From Rhodopirellula bahusiensis (GTDB taxonomy: Bacteria > Planctomycetota > Planctomycetia > Pirellulales > Pirellulaceae): DNA of 64,000 bases. This document shows, piece by piece, positions 9,817 to 17,897 of this stretch. A model generated the notes under the pieces. The model did no database searches. It saw only the letters and a list, made by a program, of their open reading frames with translations, and was not told the origin of the DNA. The stretch covers positions 1 through 64,000 of the forward strand of contig NZ_NIZW01000031.1 in assembly GCF_002727185.1 (NCBI RefSeq). Direction: 5' to 3'. The number at the start of each line of letters is the position of its first letter. The first letter of the stretch is position 1. Made by a program: the position numbers and the translations under genes.

Positions 9817-10062
9817 TCACGATGGAAGCTGATTCACCATCAGAATGAGCCGGTAGAACCCCAAGCAGAATCCGACCAGAACTCCCGCGATCGCGATATA
9901 CGGGGTCTCGTTCCCCATCCACGGATCGAGCCAGTAGTAGCCGATCGCACCCAAGATGAGCGGAAAGGAAGCCAGTTCAAACCCAGCAGAAGCCAATCGG
10001 AGCATCGGCTGCGTGTTCGAACCACCGCCATTTCGCTGCTTTTCAGAATCACCCATGAACAC
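9817..10062 (-). CDS. AtpZ/AtpI-family F0F1 ATPase accessory protein
   Basis: First gene of the ATP synthase operon. The protein has 81 aa, or 79 if the second ATG at 10056 is used. It has two membrane helices (about 30-46 and 56-75) joined by a short loop, in the pattern FPLILGAIGYYWLDPWMGNETPYIAIAGVLVGFCLGFYRLI, typical of the small ATPase gene-1 (AtpZ/Q) family. Members assist ATP synthase assembly or Mg2+ uptake. The glycine ladder in helix 2 supports this. The operon promoter candidate lies just upstream. Confidence 0.75.
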   Translation of the reverse strand: MFMGDSEKQRNGGGSNTQPMLRLASAGFELASFPLILGAIGYYWLDPWMGNETPYIAIAGVLVGFCLGFYRLILMVNQLPS

Positions 10063-10082
10063 CCCTCTGGTTAGCCATTTGC

Positions 10083-10110
10083 TCGATTATCGCATCAGGC
10101 ACGCTATAAT
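10083..10110 (+). promoter_or_regulatory. possible sigma-70 promoter, plus strand
   Basis: A perfect TATAAT at 10105-10110 with a weak -35 (TCGATT, 16 bp away). It would drive the DUF4912 gene from a long leader of about 330 bases. It overlaps the opposite-facing atp promoter candidate. Confidence 0.3.
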
Positions 10111-10115
10111 GTCGC
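10086..10115 (-). promoter_or_regulatory. candidate promoter of the atp operon
   Basis: On the minus strand GCGACA, then 18 bases, then GATAAT, about 25 bases upstream of the first operon gene. The hexamers match the sigma-70 consensus at 4/6 and 5/6. Confidence 0.35.
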
Positions 10116-10120
10116 GACAT
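10109..10120. promoter_or_regulatory. perfect 12-bp palindrome, possible operator
   Basis: ATGTCGCGACAT is self-complementary. It overlaps the -35 of the minus-strand promoter candidate and the end of the plus-strand TATAAT, where a dimeric regulator could act on both genes. A chance palindrome cannot be excluded. Confidence 0.3.
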
Positions 10121-10445
10121 TGATTCTGCCCATTGCTGGCACTCAAACACACGAATGGTGCAAAGATTGGCCGATCAGAGGGTTTTTGTCATCCGAGGCC
10201 CCCTCTTTTCGCATCTCAATCCGGCTTTTCGCAAATCGAACACTAGAACAATGAGCATCCCCTTGCCATAATAGTTGGGCAGCAGATTCCCCCGTTAAGG
10301 TGCGTCCACTAGCCGATTCTGCCTCCTTCCACAGCGGTACAGCTGGGTGCACCACGGCATCAATTTGTTGCCTCAAATCAACCATTCGCGCCTCGTTTCC
10401 CTCAATTGGGAAGATCGGCGAGGCGTTCATCTCGAGGAGCCCGCC
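10121..10445. other. non-coding leader upstream of the DUF4912 gene
   Basis: No gene is supported. A CATAAT with flanking AT-rich sequence at about 10267-10275 could be another -10 for the plus strand. I see no riboswitch or RNA gene that I can name. Confidence 0.4.
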
Positions 10446-11750
10446 TTGATTAGTACTGTTGATCTACCGTCGCAAACCCGTCGCGAATTGGCTGAAATTG
10501 CCAAAAATTACGGGGTCACAGGCTGGCACTCCATGCGGAAGGACGATTTGATCAGTGAGATCAAAAAGGCCCAGCAACGCTTGCGCCGAAAAGCGGCAAG
10601 TGATGCGAAAAAAGGACGGGCTGGAGCCGGTTCCGCAAAGGCGAAAAGCACCGCCAAAACGAGCGAACCACGAGCTTCGGCGAGTTCCAAGAAACCTCGC
10701 TCCTCCTCGAGCGGCAAGTCGTCCACCAAATCACCTGCTCGCAAAGCGGCCGCTGGCAAACCAAAAACGACGGTGCGTTCACGTCCGGACGCTCCCATGA
10801 CTGACCTGACCGAACCCAAAGTTTCCGCGAAAACCGAACGCATTCGGGCTGAAATGCGTCGCCGCCGCGAATTGGTCCAAAAACACAAGGATCTCTCGAC
10901 TGGGACTCTGGTCGCTGGTTCCGCGGTCACCGATGGTGCCCAACGTCATCGTGCTGACGCTCCTCACAAAGACCGCATCGTCCTGGTCGTTCGCGACGCC
11001 TTTTGGTTGCAGGCGAGCTGGGAAATCACCCAAACCAGCGTCCAACGTGCTCAATCAGCGATGGCTGAAAAGTGGCACACCGCGGTCCCAACGCTTCGTC
11101 TGCTGGCCGTCGGCGATGTGACCAGCAACAGCGCCGAAACGGTCGCTCGTGACATCACGGTGCATGGTGGTGTCAGCAATTGGTACGTCGACGTTCAAGA
11201 CCCACCTTCGCGTTTCCGCGTCGCGATTGGTTATTTGGCCAGTGACGGTGAATTTCATTGCCTGTGCCGCAGCAACGTGGTCGAAACTCCTGTGCCAGGC
11301 GACTGCCAACGTCTCGACGAACACTGGCAGGACATCGCCGAAGATTACGAGCGAATCTACGCTCTCAGCGGCGGTTACGAGTCCCGCAGTGCCGATCTGC
11401 GAGAAGTCTTCGAAGATCGTTTGCAACGAAAAATGCCTCATCGCAACGATTCAGGCTCGACCACCGGCGATCCCTCGCTGCTGCGTCAAACCAAGCTGCG
11501 TTTGGATGTCGAAGCCGAACTGATCGTGTTTGGAAAAGCCGACCCAACCGCCTCGGTGATGGTTGGCGGACATCCCGTCAAACTGCAAAACGATGGTGCC
11601 TTCACGGTTCGCATGGAATTCCCCGACAAACGTCAGGTGCTTCCCGTGACCGCCGAAACACGCGATGGTCTTCGCCAACGCACCACCGTGATCGCGATCG
11701 AGCGAAACACAAAAGTCATGGACACCGTCGAACTTCAAGAGAACAACTGA
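10446..11750 (+). CDS. DUF4912 domain protein with SAP/Rho-N-like N-terminus
   Basis: Function unknown. I prefer the TTG at 10446 (434 aa) because GAGGAG lies six bases before it and the conserved domain begins just after. A longer ATG form from 10347 adds 33 unremarkable residues. Residues ~5-45 (SQTRRELAEIAKNYGVTGWHSMRKDDLISEIKKAQ) resemble the Rho N-terminal/SAP-like helix-extended-helix fold. Residues ~50-130 are a Lys/Ala/Ser-rich linker that may touch nucleic acid. The DUF4912 part (IVLVVRDAFWLQASWEIT ... SRFRVAIGYLASDGEFHCLCRSN) follows, and a beta-rich region with repeated glycines ends the protein. The ThuA-like gene starts three bases after its stop. Confidence 0.8.
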   Translation: MISTVDLPSQTRRELAEIAKNYGVTGWHSMRKDDLISEIKKAQQRLRRKAASDAKKGRAGAGSAKAKSTAKTSEPRASASSKKPRSSSSGKSSTKSPARKAAAGKPKTTVRSRPDAPMTDLTEPKVSAKTERIRAEMRRRRELVQKHKDLSTGTLVAGSAVTDGAQRHRADAPHKDRIVLVVRDAFWLQASWEITQTSVQRAQSAMAEKWHTAVPTLRLLAVGDVTSNSAETVARDITVHGGVSNWYVDVQDPPSRFRVAIGYLASDGEFHCLCRSNVVETPVPGDCQRLDEHWQDIAEDYERIYALSGGYESRSADLREVFEDRLQRKMPHRNDSGSTTGDPSLLRQTKLRLDVEAELIVFGKADPTASVMVGGHPVKLQNDGAFTVRMEFPDKRQVLPVTAETRDGLRQRTTVIAIERNTKVMDTVELQENN

Positions 11751-11753
11751 GCA

Positions 11754-12563
11754 ATGACGTCTCTCTCCACCTTGTCGCGGCGATTCGCCGCGACTTTTTT
11801 GTTGGCATCCGCTGTTTTCGCTTGTGGGACTTTCGTTCCCGGGTTCGCCTCGGCGGAAGACGCCTCTGATGCCAAATCGAACAACGGCTCGTTGAATGTC
11901 CTGATCATCACCAGCGGTTGCTGCCACGATTATGACTTCCAAGCCAAAGCCATTCAGATGGCGGCCACAAAGGCCGGCGTCGAAGCCAAATGGACGGTCG
12001 TCAACGATGGTGGCAAGGGCACCCAAGCCGAGATCGACTTCTACGGCGATGAAGATTGGGCCAAACCGTTCGACGTCGTCATTCACAACGAATGCTTCGC
12101 CGCAACGACCAACCCCGATTACATCCGCCAAATCACAAAAGCCCACCACGCTGGCGTTCCCGCCGTGGTGATTCACTGTGCAATGCACACCTATCGTGAC
12201 GCGGAAATCGATGACTGGCGCGAGTTTCTGGGTGTGACCAGCCGCCGCCACGATCACCAAAGCCACTACCCAATCAAAGTGGTCGCGGAAGACCATCCGG
12301 TGATGCGTGAGTATCCCGCCGCCCACGTTTCTGCGATGGACGAGCTGTACATCATCGAAAAGATCTGGCCCAACACGACTGTTCTGGCAACTTCCAAGAG
12401 CGAACGGGACGGCAAGTCCCATCCCGTCATTTGGACCAACCAATACGGCGACGCTCGCGTTTACGGAACGACCTATGGCCACTCCAACGAAACGTTCCAG
12501 GATGAAGTGTTCCTGGCTAACTTGGTCCGCGGCATGCTCTGGGCCGCCGGCCGAGTCGAGTAG
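11754..12563 (+). CDS. secreted ThuA-like domain protein
   Basis: A 269-aa protein of the ThuA-like fold (class I glutamine-amidotransferase-like), associated with sugar metabolism in trehalose-utilisation loci. A signal peptide (LSRRFAATFLLASAVFACGTFVPGFASAE) precedes the mature domain. It contains VLIITSGCCHDYDFQAKAIQ, DVVIHNECFA, VPAVVIHCAMHTYRD and a His-rich RRHDHQSHYPIKVV. YGHSNETFQDEVFLANLVRGMLWAAGR near the end is characteristic of these proteins. It is three bases from the upstream gene, so probably co-transcribed. The substrate is not evident. A MITE-like element follows the stop. Confidence 0.85.
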   Translation: MTSLSTLSRRFAATFLLASAVFACGTFVPGFASAEDASDAKSNNGSLNVLIITSGCCHDYDFQAKAIQMAATKAGVEAKWTVVNDGGKGTQAEIDFYGDEDWAKPFDVVIHNECFAATTNPDYIRQITKAHHAGVPAVVIHCAMHTYRDAEIDDWREFLGVTSRRHDHQSHYPIKVVAEDHPVMREYPAAHVSAMDELYIIEKIWPNTTVLATSKSERDGKSHPVIWTNQYGDARVYGTTYGHSNETFQDEVFLANLVRGMLWAAGRVE

Positions 12564-12584
12564 CCTGAGGCCCGGCCGCAAAGC

Positions 12585-12746
12585 GGTCGTGCGACTCTTA
12601 AATGCTGTGTTGCGAGCCGTTTCATCACCCTCCCCTTGGGAGGGTCGAGCGAGGGGAGGGCTCAGCATTGAATCCAGCGCGTAACCCTCCCCGGCCCGAA
12701 GCGGTCCGACCCTCCCAAAGGGAGGGTGAAGTCAAACTGCACGACC
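12585..12746. mobile_element. MITE-like element, family B, copy 1
   Basis: 162 bp with inverted ends (GGTCGTGC ... GCACGACC) and an interior of strong hairpins (CCCTCCC-TTGGGAGGG; GGCCCGAAGCGGTCC; ACCCTCCCAAAGGGAGGGT). It matches 46439-46608 almost base for base over the central 100 bp. It has no coding capacity and may also act as a terminator for the ThuA-like gene. Confidence 0.75.
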
Positions 12747-13009
12747 GCCGAAGTTGAGAGGGGTCAGAAAGCGAGATATCCGGGGAAGGGCATCACGCGC
12801 CACCTCCCTCCCGGATCATTCGCGGGCAGTCAACAGCTCATCACCTCGTCCACCATGTGCCGCTGACACGGGTTCGTCTTGCGTTGCTGAAACGGCGGCG
12901 AACCGTGGTTCATGACTCATTGGGTACCGATGCCCTCACGCATCAGTGCTAAACTGATCGACCGAACTCGACACTTCGTTTGGTTGGTCTTTTCAGCTTG
13001 AGCTCATTG

Positions 13010-14392
13010 ATGGCACGCACTCTGATCCGAAACGCGCAGGCGGTTTTGCCTGGCGATGGCATCCACAGTTCTTCCGGCACCGTCGATCTTCGTCACGTGC
13101 TGATCGAAGACGGCAAGATTCTTGACGCCGACGCTTCTTCCACCGCCTCGTGCGATCACCTCATCGAAGCTGATGATCTGTTTCTGCTGCCCGGCGTGAT
13201 CGACGACCAAGTTCACTTTCGCGAACCAGGCCTGACGCACAAAGAAGACTTGGCAACCGCGTCTCATGCGTGTGCCGCCGGTGGTGTGACCACGTTCTTG
13301 GAAATGCCCAACACGAAACCACCTGCGATCACCATCGAAGGTGTCCAAGCCAAAGAAGCCCTCGCCGCCGAAAAGTCACTGGTCAACTATGGCTTCTACA
13401 TCGGTGCGACACCGAACAACGTGGCCGAGCTGAATGCCGCTCAAAACGTTCCCGGCATCAAGATCTTCATCGGCAGCAGCACCGGCAATTTGTTGGTCGA
13501 TGAACAAGCCGCCTTGGAACGCATCTTCGCTGAGACCACTCTGCCGATCTGCGCCCACTGCGAAGACGAAACGACCGTACGAGCCAACGCGGAACGACTT
13601 GCGGGCACCACCGACATTCACGATCACTCTCGCATTCGCGATGAAGCTGCTGCGGTGATCTCGACCGCCCGAGCCACCGGGTTGGCCCGTCGACATCAAC
13701 ATCGTTTTCATGTCTTGCACGTGTCCACCGGCGCGGAACTCGTGTCGCTCGTGGATCCATCGCCATACCTGACCGCGGAAGTTTGCCCGCATCACCTGTT
13801 CTTCAACGTCGATGATTACGATCGCTTGGGTTCACGGATCCAAATGAACCCATCGATCAAAACCGCGGAAGACAACGCCAAACTTTGGCAAGCCCTGCAA
13901 GACGATGTCATCCAAGTCATCGCGACCGACCACGCACCTCACACGCTGGAAGAAAAGGCTCAACCGTACCCGCAGTCACCATCGGGTTTGCCAGCGGTTG
14001 AGAACTCACTCGCGTTGATGCTGAATCAATGCAACGCTGGCAAAGTCACGATGCCACAGATCGCACATTGGATGAGCGACGCGCCAGCGCGAGTTTGGGG
14101 CATCACGGGCAAAGGCCGCATCGCCAATGGTTACGACGCCGACTTGGTTTTAGTCCGCATGAATTCCGAGCGCACCATTCGCGACGAAGACCAACACACG
14201 AAGAACCGTTGGAGTCCCTGGAACGGCGAGACCCTTCGTGGCTGGCCCGTCACCACGATCGTGAACGGTTCGATCGTGTGGTCCATCGACGGCGGTTTTC
14301 GCGAAAAGATTCGCGGCCAAAAACCCACCTTCGATCACGCCCGCGGCGGCTTCTGGAACACGGCTGACGGCATCGGCCCAACGAACGCCTGA
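13010..14392 (+). CDS. pyrC: dihydroorotase
   Basis: Catalyses cyclisation of carbamoyl aspartate to dihydroorotate in pyrimidine synthesis. I take the ATG at 13010 (460 aa, [10 protein letters not shown]); an earlier in-frame start adds ten residues. Metal and substrate motifs are clear: [16 protein letters not shown] (65-80), [26 protein letters not shown] and [12 protein letters not shown]. The first His of the usual HxH metal pair is Gln here (QVHF), a variant I also associate with the [10 protein letters not shown] subgroup. The family (amidohydrolase, long type I-like form) and the nearby upp support the role. Confidence 0.92.
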   Translation: MARTLIRNAQAVLPGDGIHSSSGTVDLRHVLIEDGKILDADASSTASCDHLIEADDLFLLPGVIDDQVHFREPGLTHKEDLATASHACAAGGVTTFLEMPNTKPPAITIEGVQAKEALAAEKSLVNYGFYIGATPNNVAELNAAQNVPGIKIFIGSSTGNLLVDEQAALERIFAETTLPICAHCEDETTVRANAERLAGTTDIHDHSRIRDEAAAVISTARATGLARRHQHRFHVLHVSTGAELVSLVDPSPYLTAEVCPHHLFFNVDDYDRLGSRIQMNPSIKTAEDNAKLWQALQDDVIQVIATDHAPHTLEEKAQPYPQSPSGLPAVENSLALMLNQCNAGKVTMPQIAHWMSDAPARVWGITGKGRIANGYDADLVLVRMNSERTIRDEDQHTKNRWSPWNGETLRGWPVTTIVNGSIVWSIDGGFREKIRGQKPTFDHARGGFWNTADGIGPTNA

Positions 14393-14515
14393 TAGGTTGC
14401 ACACCCACACAGGCTTTCCGTTGCTCATTCTGCTTCACTGACTTGATCGATCATCGGCGGACTTCGATCATGCTCTTGCACCCATCTCATTCATTCGCCC
14501 CTAGCCACCCAAGTC

Positions 14516-15151
14516 ATGTCGCACGTTCACGTTTTGCAGCACCCTTTGGTTTCGCATCACCTTTGTCAATTGCGAGACAAACGGACTCGGCCGCCCGAGT
14601 TTCGATCCGCCGTTTCGCGGCTGGCGATGTTGATCGGGGTTCGCGCGACGGATGACTTGTCGACCCAACCCGTCACCATTCCAACTCCGGTGGCGGACGC
14701 ACCGTGTCACGAGTTGGCAGCCGACATCGGGATCGTGCCCGTGCTTCGAGCGGGACTGGGAATGGTCGATCCGTTGCTGGATTTGATTCCCGATGCCTCC
14801 GTGTGGCACCTGGGTTTGTATCGCAACGAGCAAACTGCCGAACCGGTTGGTTACTACGACAAACTGCCGAAGAAAGGCGCACCGAACGTCGCCTTGATAC
14901 TCGATCCAATGTTGGCCACTGGCGGATCGATCGACATGGTCGTTCGCCGTTTGATGCGCTGGGGCGTCGAAGACATTCGTGTTCTCAGCATCATCGCATC
15001 CCAAGCCGGACTCGACCGCGTGGCCAAAGATTTTCCCGACGTCAAACTGTTCGTGGCAGCCGTCGACCCCAGCTTGAACGAACAAGCCTTCATCGTCCCC
15101 GGCCTCGGCGACGCCGGCGACCGGATCTTTGACACGCCTCAGCACGACTGA
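14516..15151 (+). CDS. upp: uracil phosphoribosyltransferase
   Basis: Makes UMP from uracil and PRPP (pyrimidine salvage). The 211-aa length is normal. Visible signatures are HPLVSHHLCQLRDKRT near the start, VPVLRAGLGMVDPLLDLIPDA, and the PRPP-binding ALILDPMLATGGSIDMVVRRL. The C-terminal DPSLNEQAFIVPGLGDAGDRIFDT is the uracil-contacting end typical of Upp. It lies 123 bp after pyrC on the same strand, which puts synthesis and salvage of pyrimidines side by side. The REP array begins about 80 bp after its stop. Confidence 0.95.
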   Translation: MSHVHVLQHPLVSHHLCQLRDKRTRPPEFRSAVSRLAMLIGVRATDDLSTQPVTIPTPVADAPCHELAADIGIVPVLRAGLGMVDPLLDLIPDASVWHLGLYRNEQTAEPVGYYDKLPKKGAPNVALILDPMLATGGSIDMVVRRLMRWGVEDIRVLSIIASQAGLDRVAKDFPDVKLFVAAVDPSLNEQAFIVPGLGDAGDRIFDTPQHD

Positions 15152-15232
15152 CAGTGTGTTACGTGAGTTTTCGAGCAGCGAATTCGCGATTCAATGTAAC
15201 GCAGCGGATTCGTCCCAGGCCCGATTCGCCAC

Positions 15233-15558
15233 AGGCCCAACGGGCCGATCCTATGTTAGCCCAGGGCAACGCCCTGGGTTTGTGGGCCGAACATTCCCGG
15301 TAGCCCCGACGGGGCGGTGCTAGTCAGCCAGCGATGGATAGGGCCGCCCCGTTGGGGCTACGGGTTGCTTTTGCCGCCGGTTTCCCAGGGCCTCGCCCTG
15401 GGCTGAAATAGCAATGCCCCGTTGGGGCGGACGAAGACACAATGCAGCTTCGCTGCATATTCCCAAGGCCCAACGGGCCGAGCCTAATCTAGCCCAGGGC
15501 AACGCCCTGGTTTCGTGAAACCGAACAATCCCCCGTAGCCCCAACGGGGCGGCCCTGG
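15233..15558. repeat. REP-like palindrome array, left of the transposase
   Basis: About one and a half composite units. Each unit has, in order, GGCCCAACGGGCC, a CCCAGGGC-AAC-GCCCTGGG hairpin, GTAGCCCCGACGGGGC, the inverse GCCCCGTTGGGGCTAC, and CCCAGGGC-CTC-GCCCTGGGCTGAAATAGCA followed by GCCCCGTTGGGGC. The GTAG tetranucleotide at the foot of the GC-rich stem is the mark of REPs recognised by RAYT transposases (known from other bacteria). The same unit continues at 16088-16334. Confidence 0.85.
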
Positions 15559-15565
15559 TCTGACA

Positions 15566-16024
15566 TCAGTCCCAAACATAACGTTCGTCGATCTCAAGTT
15601 CATGCCGTTTGCAGAAGTCTCGAAATTCGTCCTGGAATGAAAGTTGGCGATGATGCTTTTCTTGGTTGCCAACGTACTGGATCACTTTCGGGACGTTGGT
15701 TTGGCTGACGGAGAAGGCACCGTATCCAGCTTGCCAAGCGAACTCCGTCGTTCCTTTTGGTTGGCGTTTGATCCATTTGCTGGTTTCCGTTTTCATGTGC
15801 TGAACCACATCCTTGATAGCGAAACTCCGGTTGAGCGTGAGCAGTGCGTGAACATGATCTTCGACTCCACCGATCTTGATTGCTGGTGATTGAACATTGT
15901 CGCGTAAAACCGTCGCCATGTACGCGTAGAGTTCCGATCGCAAGGTCGCATCCTTCAGCCAAGGAATTCGTCCCTTGGTGGAAAAGACGATGTGCAGATA
16001 AACGCGGGCCAAAGATTGCGGCAT
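15566..16024 (-). CDS. IS200-like Y1 transposase, probable RAYT
   Basis: A 152-aa single-strand DNA transposase of the HUH/Y1 (IS200/IS605, Transposase_17) superfamily. The metal-binding HUH is His57-Val-His59 (GGVEDHVHALL) and the catalytic tyrosine is probably Tyr117 (VPKVIQYVGNQEKHHR). YGAFSVS and the ending ELEIDERYVWD are typical. No tnpB lies next to it. It sits between two arrays of REP-like hairpins that it may recognise and spread. The reading frame is intact. An ordinary IS200-like element is the alternative; the flanking GTAG hairpins favour the RAYT view. Confidence 0.85.
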   Translation of the reverse strand: MPQSLARVYLHIVFSTKGRIPWLKDATLRSELYAYMATVLRDNVQSPAIKIGGVEDHVHALLTLNRSFAIKDVVQHMKTETSKWIKRQPKGTTEFAWQAGYGAFSVSQTNVPKVIQYVGNQEKHHRQLSFQDEFRDFCKRHELEIDERYVWD

Positions 16025-16087
16025 GGTTCAATTCTGCGAACGGCACAAAATTCAAAGAACACGACGCACCCGTCACGGAGACGCCAC

Positions 16088-16334
16088 AGGCCCAACGGGC
16101 CGACCCCATTCTAGCCCAGGGCAACGCCCTGGGTTTTCAAAACGGCGCGAATGTTGGTAGCCCCAAAGGGGCGGCGATAATCAGTTAGAGCCGCCCCTTT
16201 GGGGCTACCGGCGTGTTCATTCCGACGGATTCCCAGGGCTTCGCCCTAGGCTGAAATAGCACTGCCCCGTTGGGGCGAAAATGGACTCCCAGGGCTTTGC
16301 CCTGGGCTGAGATAGTGTTGCCCCTTTGGGGCGG
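16088..16334. repeat. REP-like palindrome array, right of the transposase
   Basis: One complete composite unit in the same order as the left array: GGCCCAACGGGCC, CCCAGGGCAACGCCCTGGG, GGTAGCCCCAAAGGGGCGGC, the inverted GCCGCCCCTTTGGGGCTAC, CCCAGGGCTTCGCCCTAGGCTGAAATAGCA and GCCCCGTTGGGGC. An extra CCCAGGG hairpin and CCCCTTTGGGG follow. Paired changes (AAAGGGG against CCCCTTT) keep the stems intact. It ends 18 bp from the ABC ATPase stop and could serve as its terminator. Confidence 0.85.
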
Positions 16335-16352
16335 AGGGGCCCCATGACTTGG

Positions 16353-17897
16353 TCAGGATGTTGCCGCAGCGCCGAGCGCTTCGGTCAGCAGACTGTGTTC
16401 GGTCCATTCGCTTGCTGGGCGGATGCCGGTCAGGCTTCCTTGGTGAATCACGCCGATTGAATCGCAGACGCCGAGCAACTCGGGCAAGTAACTGCTGATC
16501 AACAAGATCGCTTTGCCTTGCGCCGCCAACTCACCAATCGTTTGATAGATCGTGCGTTTGCTGCCGATGTCGATGCCCCGAGTGGGCTCATCGAGCAACA
16601 GGATCTCGCAATCGTGATGCAGCAAACGAGCCAAGGCGATTTTCTGCTGGTTGCCGCCGGATAGCTCACCAATCGCCTGATCGGGATCGCTCGCCCGAAC
16701 CGCCAATTCTTTCATCCAGTGCTCGGTCGCTTTCTTCATTTCCGATCGGCGAAGGAACGGGCCTCGTCGGTAAGGTTCCGTACGAGTCAGCGTCAGGTTC
16801 TCGGTCAGACTGCGTTCCAAGAACAAGCCTTCGTTCTTGCGATCCTCGGACACCAAACCCATCGCGTCTCGGATCCAACTCTTCTGCGGATCCCGCCGCG
16901 CATCTTCGCGACCCATCACGACGACTTTGCCAGACGCCAATCGATCCAGCCCAAACAGGGCTCGAATGGTTTCCGTCCGTCCCGCGCCGATCAATCCGGC
17001 GAGCCCTAAGATCTCGCCTCGGTGCAGCGTCAATGAAACATCGGTAGGCAAACGTGACCCGCGAACATCTTCGAGTTGCAACACGGGTTCGCCACGAACA
17101 TGGTCGAGGTCGGGATAGAGTTGCGAGATCTCACGACCAACCATCATCTGCACGATGGAATCCATCGGCATCCAATCCGGATCGTTTTCAGTCAAGCTGC
17201 CTGAGCCTGCTGTCACGCCATCACGTAGGACGGTGAAGCGATCACCGATCAACTGACACTCTTCTAGGAAGTGACTGATATACAGCACGCTGACGCCTTC
17301 GGATTTCAGTCGCTCGATTACCGTGAACAGGTTCTCGGTGTCGACCTGGGTCAGGCTGCTGGTAGGTTCGTCCAAGATCAACAGTTTCAGCTTGCGGCCG
17401 GCCACAACCGCGCGAGCGATCTCGACCATTTGCTGCTGAGCGATCGACAATTCGCGAACGGGTTGCGCCGGATCAATGTCTTCGCAGTGCAACCGCTTCA
17501 AAGCTTCCTTGGCGATCGCGTGTTGCCGGCCACGATCCAGCCAACCACCGCCGCGTCCGCCCCATCGAGACGGTTCGTCACCCAAGGTGATGTTGTCCGC
17601 GACCGACAAATCAGGAGCCAAGTTCAGCTCCTGATAAATCATCGCGATGCCCGCGGCCTGGGAGGCTCGCGGGTTGCTCAGATCGACTTCTTCCCCATCG
17701 ATACGAATCCGACCGGCGTCCGGGCAATGAGCGCCGGACAGGACCTTCATCAACGTGCTCTTGCCAGCCCCGTTTTCGCCAATAATCGCGTGCACTTCCC
17801 CCGGACCAACGACCAAGTCCACGCCGTCGAGCGCCTTGGTCGATCCAAAGTGTTTGCGAATTCCGGTCAGTTCCAGACGATGGGTGGCGTCGGTCAC
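16353..17897 (-). CDS. sugar-type ABC transporter ATPase, RbsA/MglA-like
   Basis: A 514-aa protein with two ABC ATPase domains in tandem, as in ribose and galactose importers. I take the GTG at 17897 (TDATHRLELTGIRKHFG), which overlaps the pepF stop by four bases; an upstream start would run far into pepF. The first Walker A is GENGAGKST (40-48) and its signature LSIAQQQMVEIARA. The second domain has the degenerate GLIGAGRTE and a good LSGGNQQKIALARLL with ILLLDEPTRGIDIGSK. No permease or solute-binding protein is adjacent. Its partners must lie elsewhere, or its role differs. REP hairpins follow it. Confidence 0.88.
   Translation of the reverse strand: MTDATHRLELTGIRKHFGSTKALDGVDLVVGPGEVHAIIGENGAGKSTLMKVLSGAHCPDAGRIRIDGEEVDLSNPRASQAAGIAMIYQELNLAPDLSVADNITLGDEPSRWGGRGGGWLDRGRQHAIAKEALKRLHCEDIDPAQPVRELSIAQQQMVEIARAVVAGRKLKLLILDEPTSSLTQVDTENLFTVIERLKSEGVSVLYISHFLEECQLIGDRFTVLRDGVTAGSGSLTENDPDWMPMDSIVQMMVGREISQLYPDLDHVRGEPVLQLEDVRGSRLPTDVSLTLHRGEILGLAGLIGAGRTETIRALFGLDRLASGKVVVMGREDARRDPQKSWIRDAMGLVSEDRKNEGLFLERSLTENLTLTRTEPYRRGPFLRRSEMKKATEHWMKELAVRASDPDQAIGELSGGNQQKIALARLLHHDCEILLLDEPTRGIDIGSKRTIYQTIGELAAQGKAILLISSYLPELLGVCDSIGVIHQGSLTGIRPASEWTEHSLLTEALGAAATS

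Noticed and set aside
15233-16334. A CRISPR array
   Set aside because: The repeats are hairpins of several types with no regular spacer length, and no cas gene is present.
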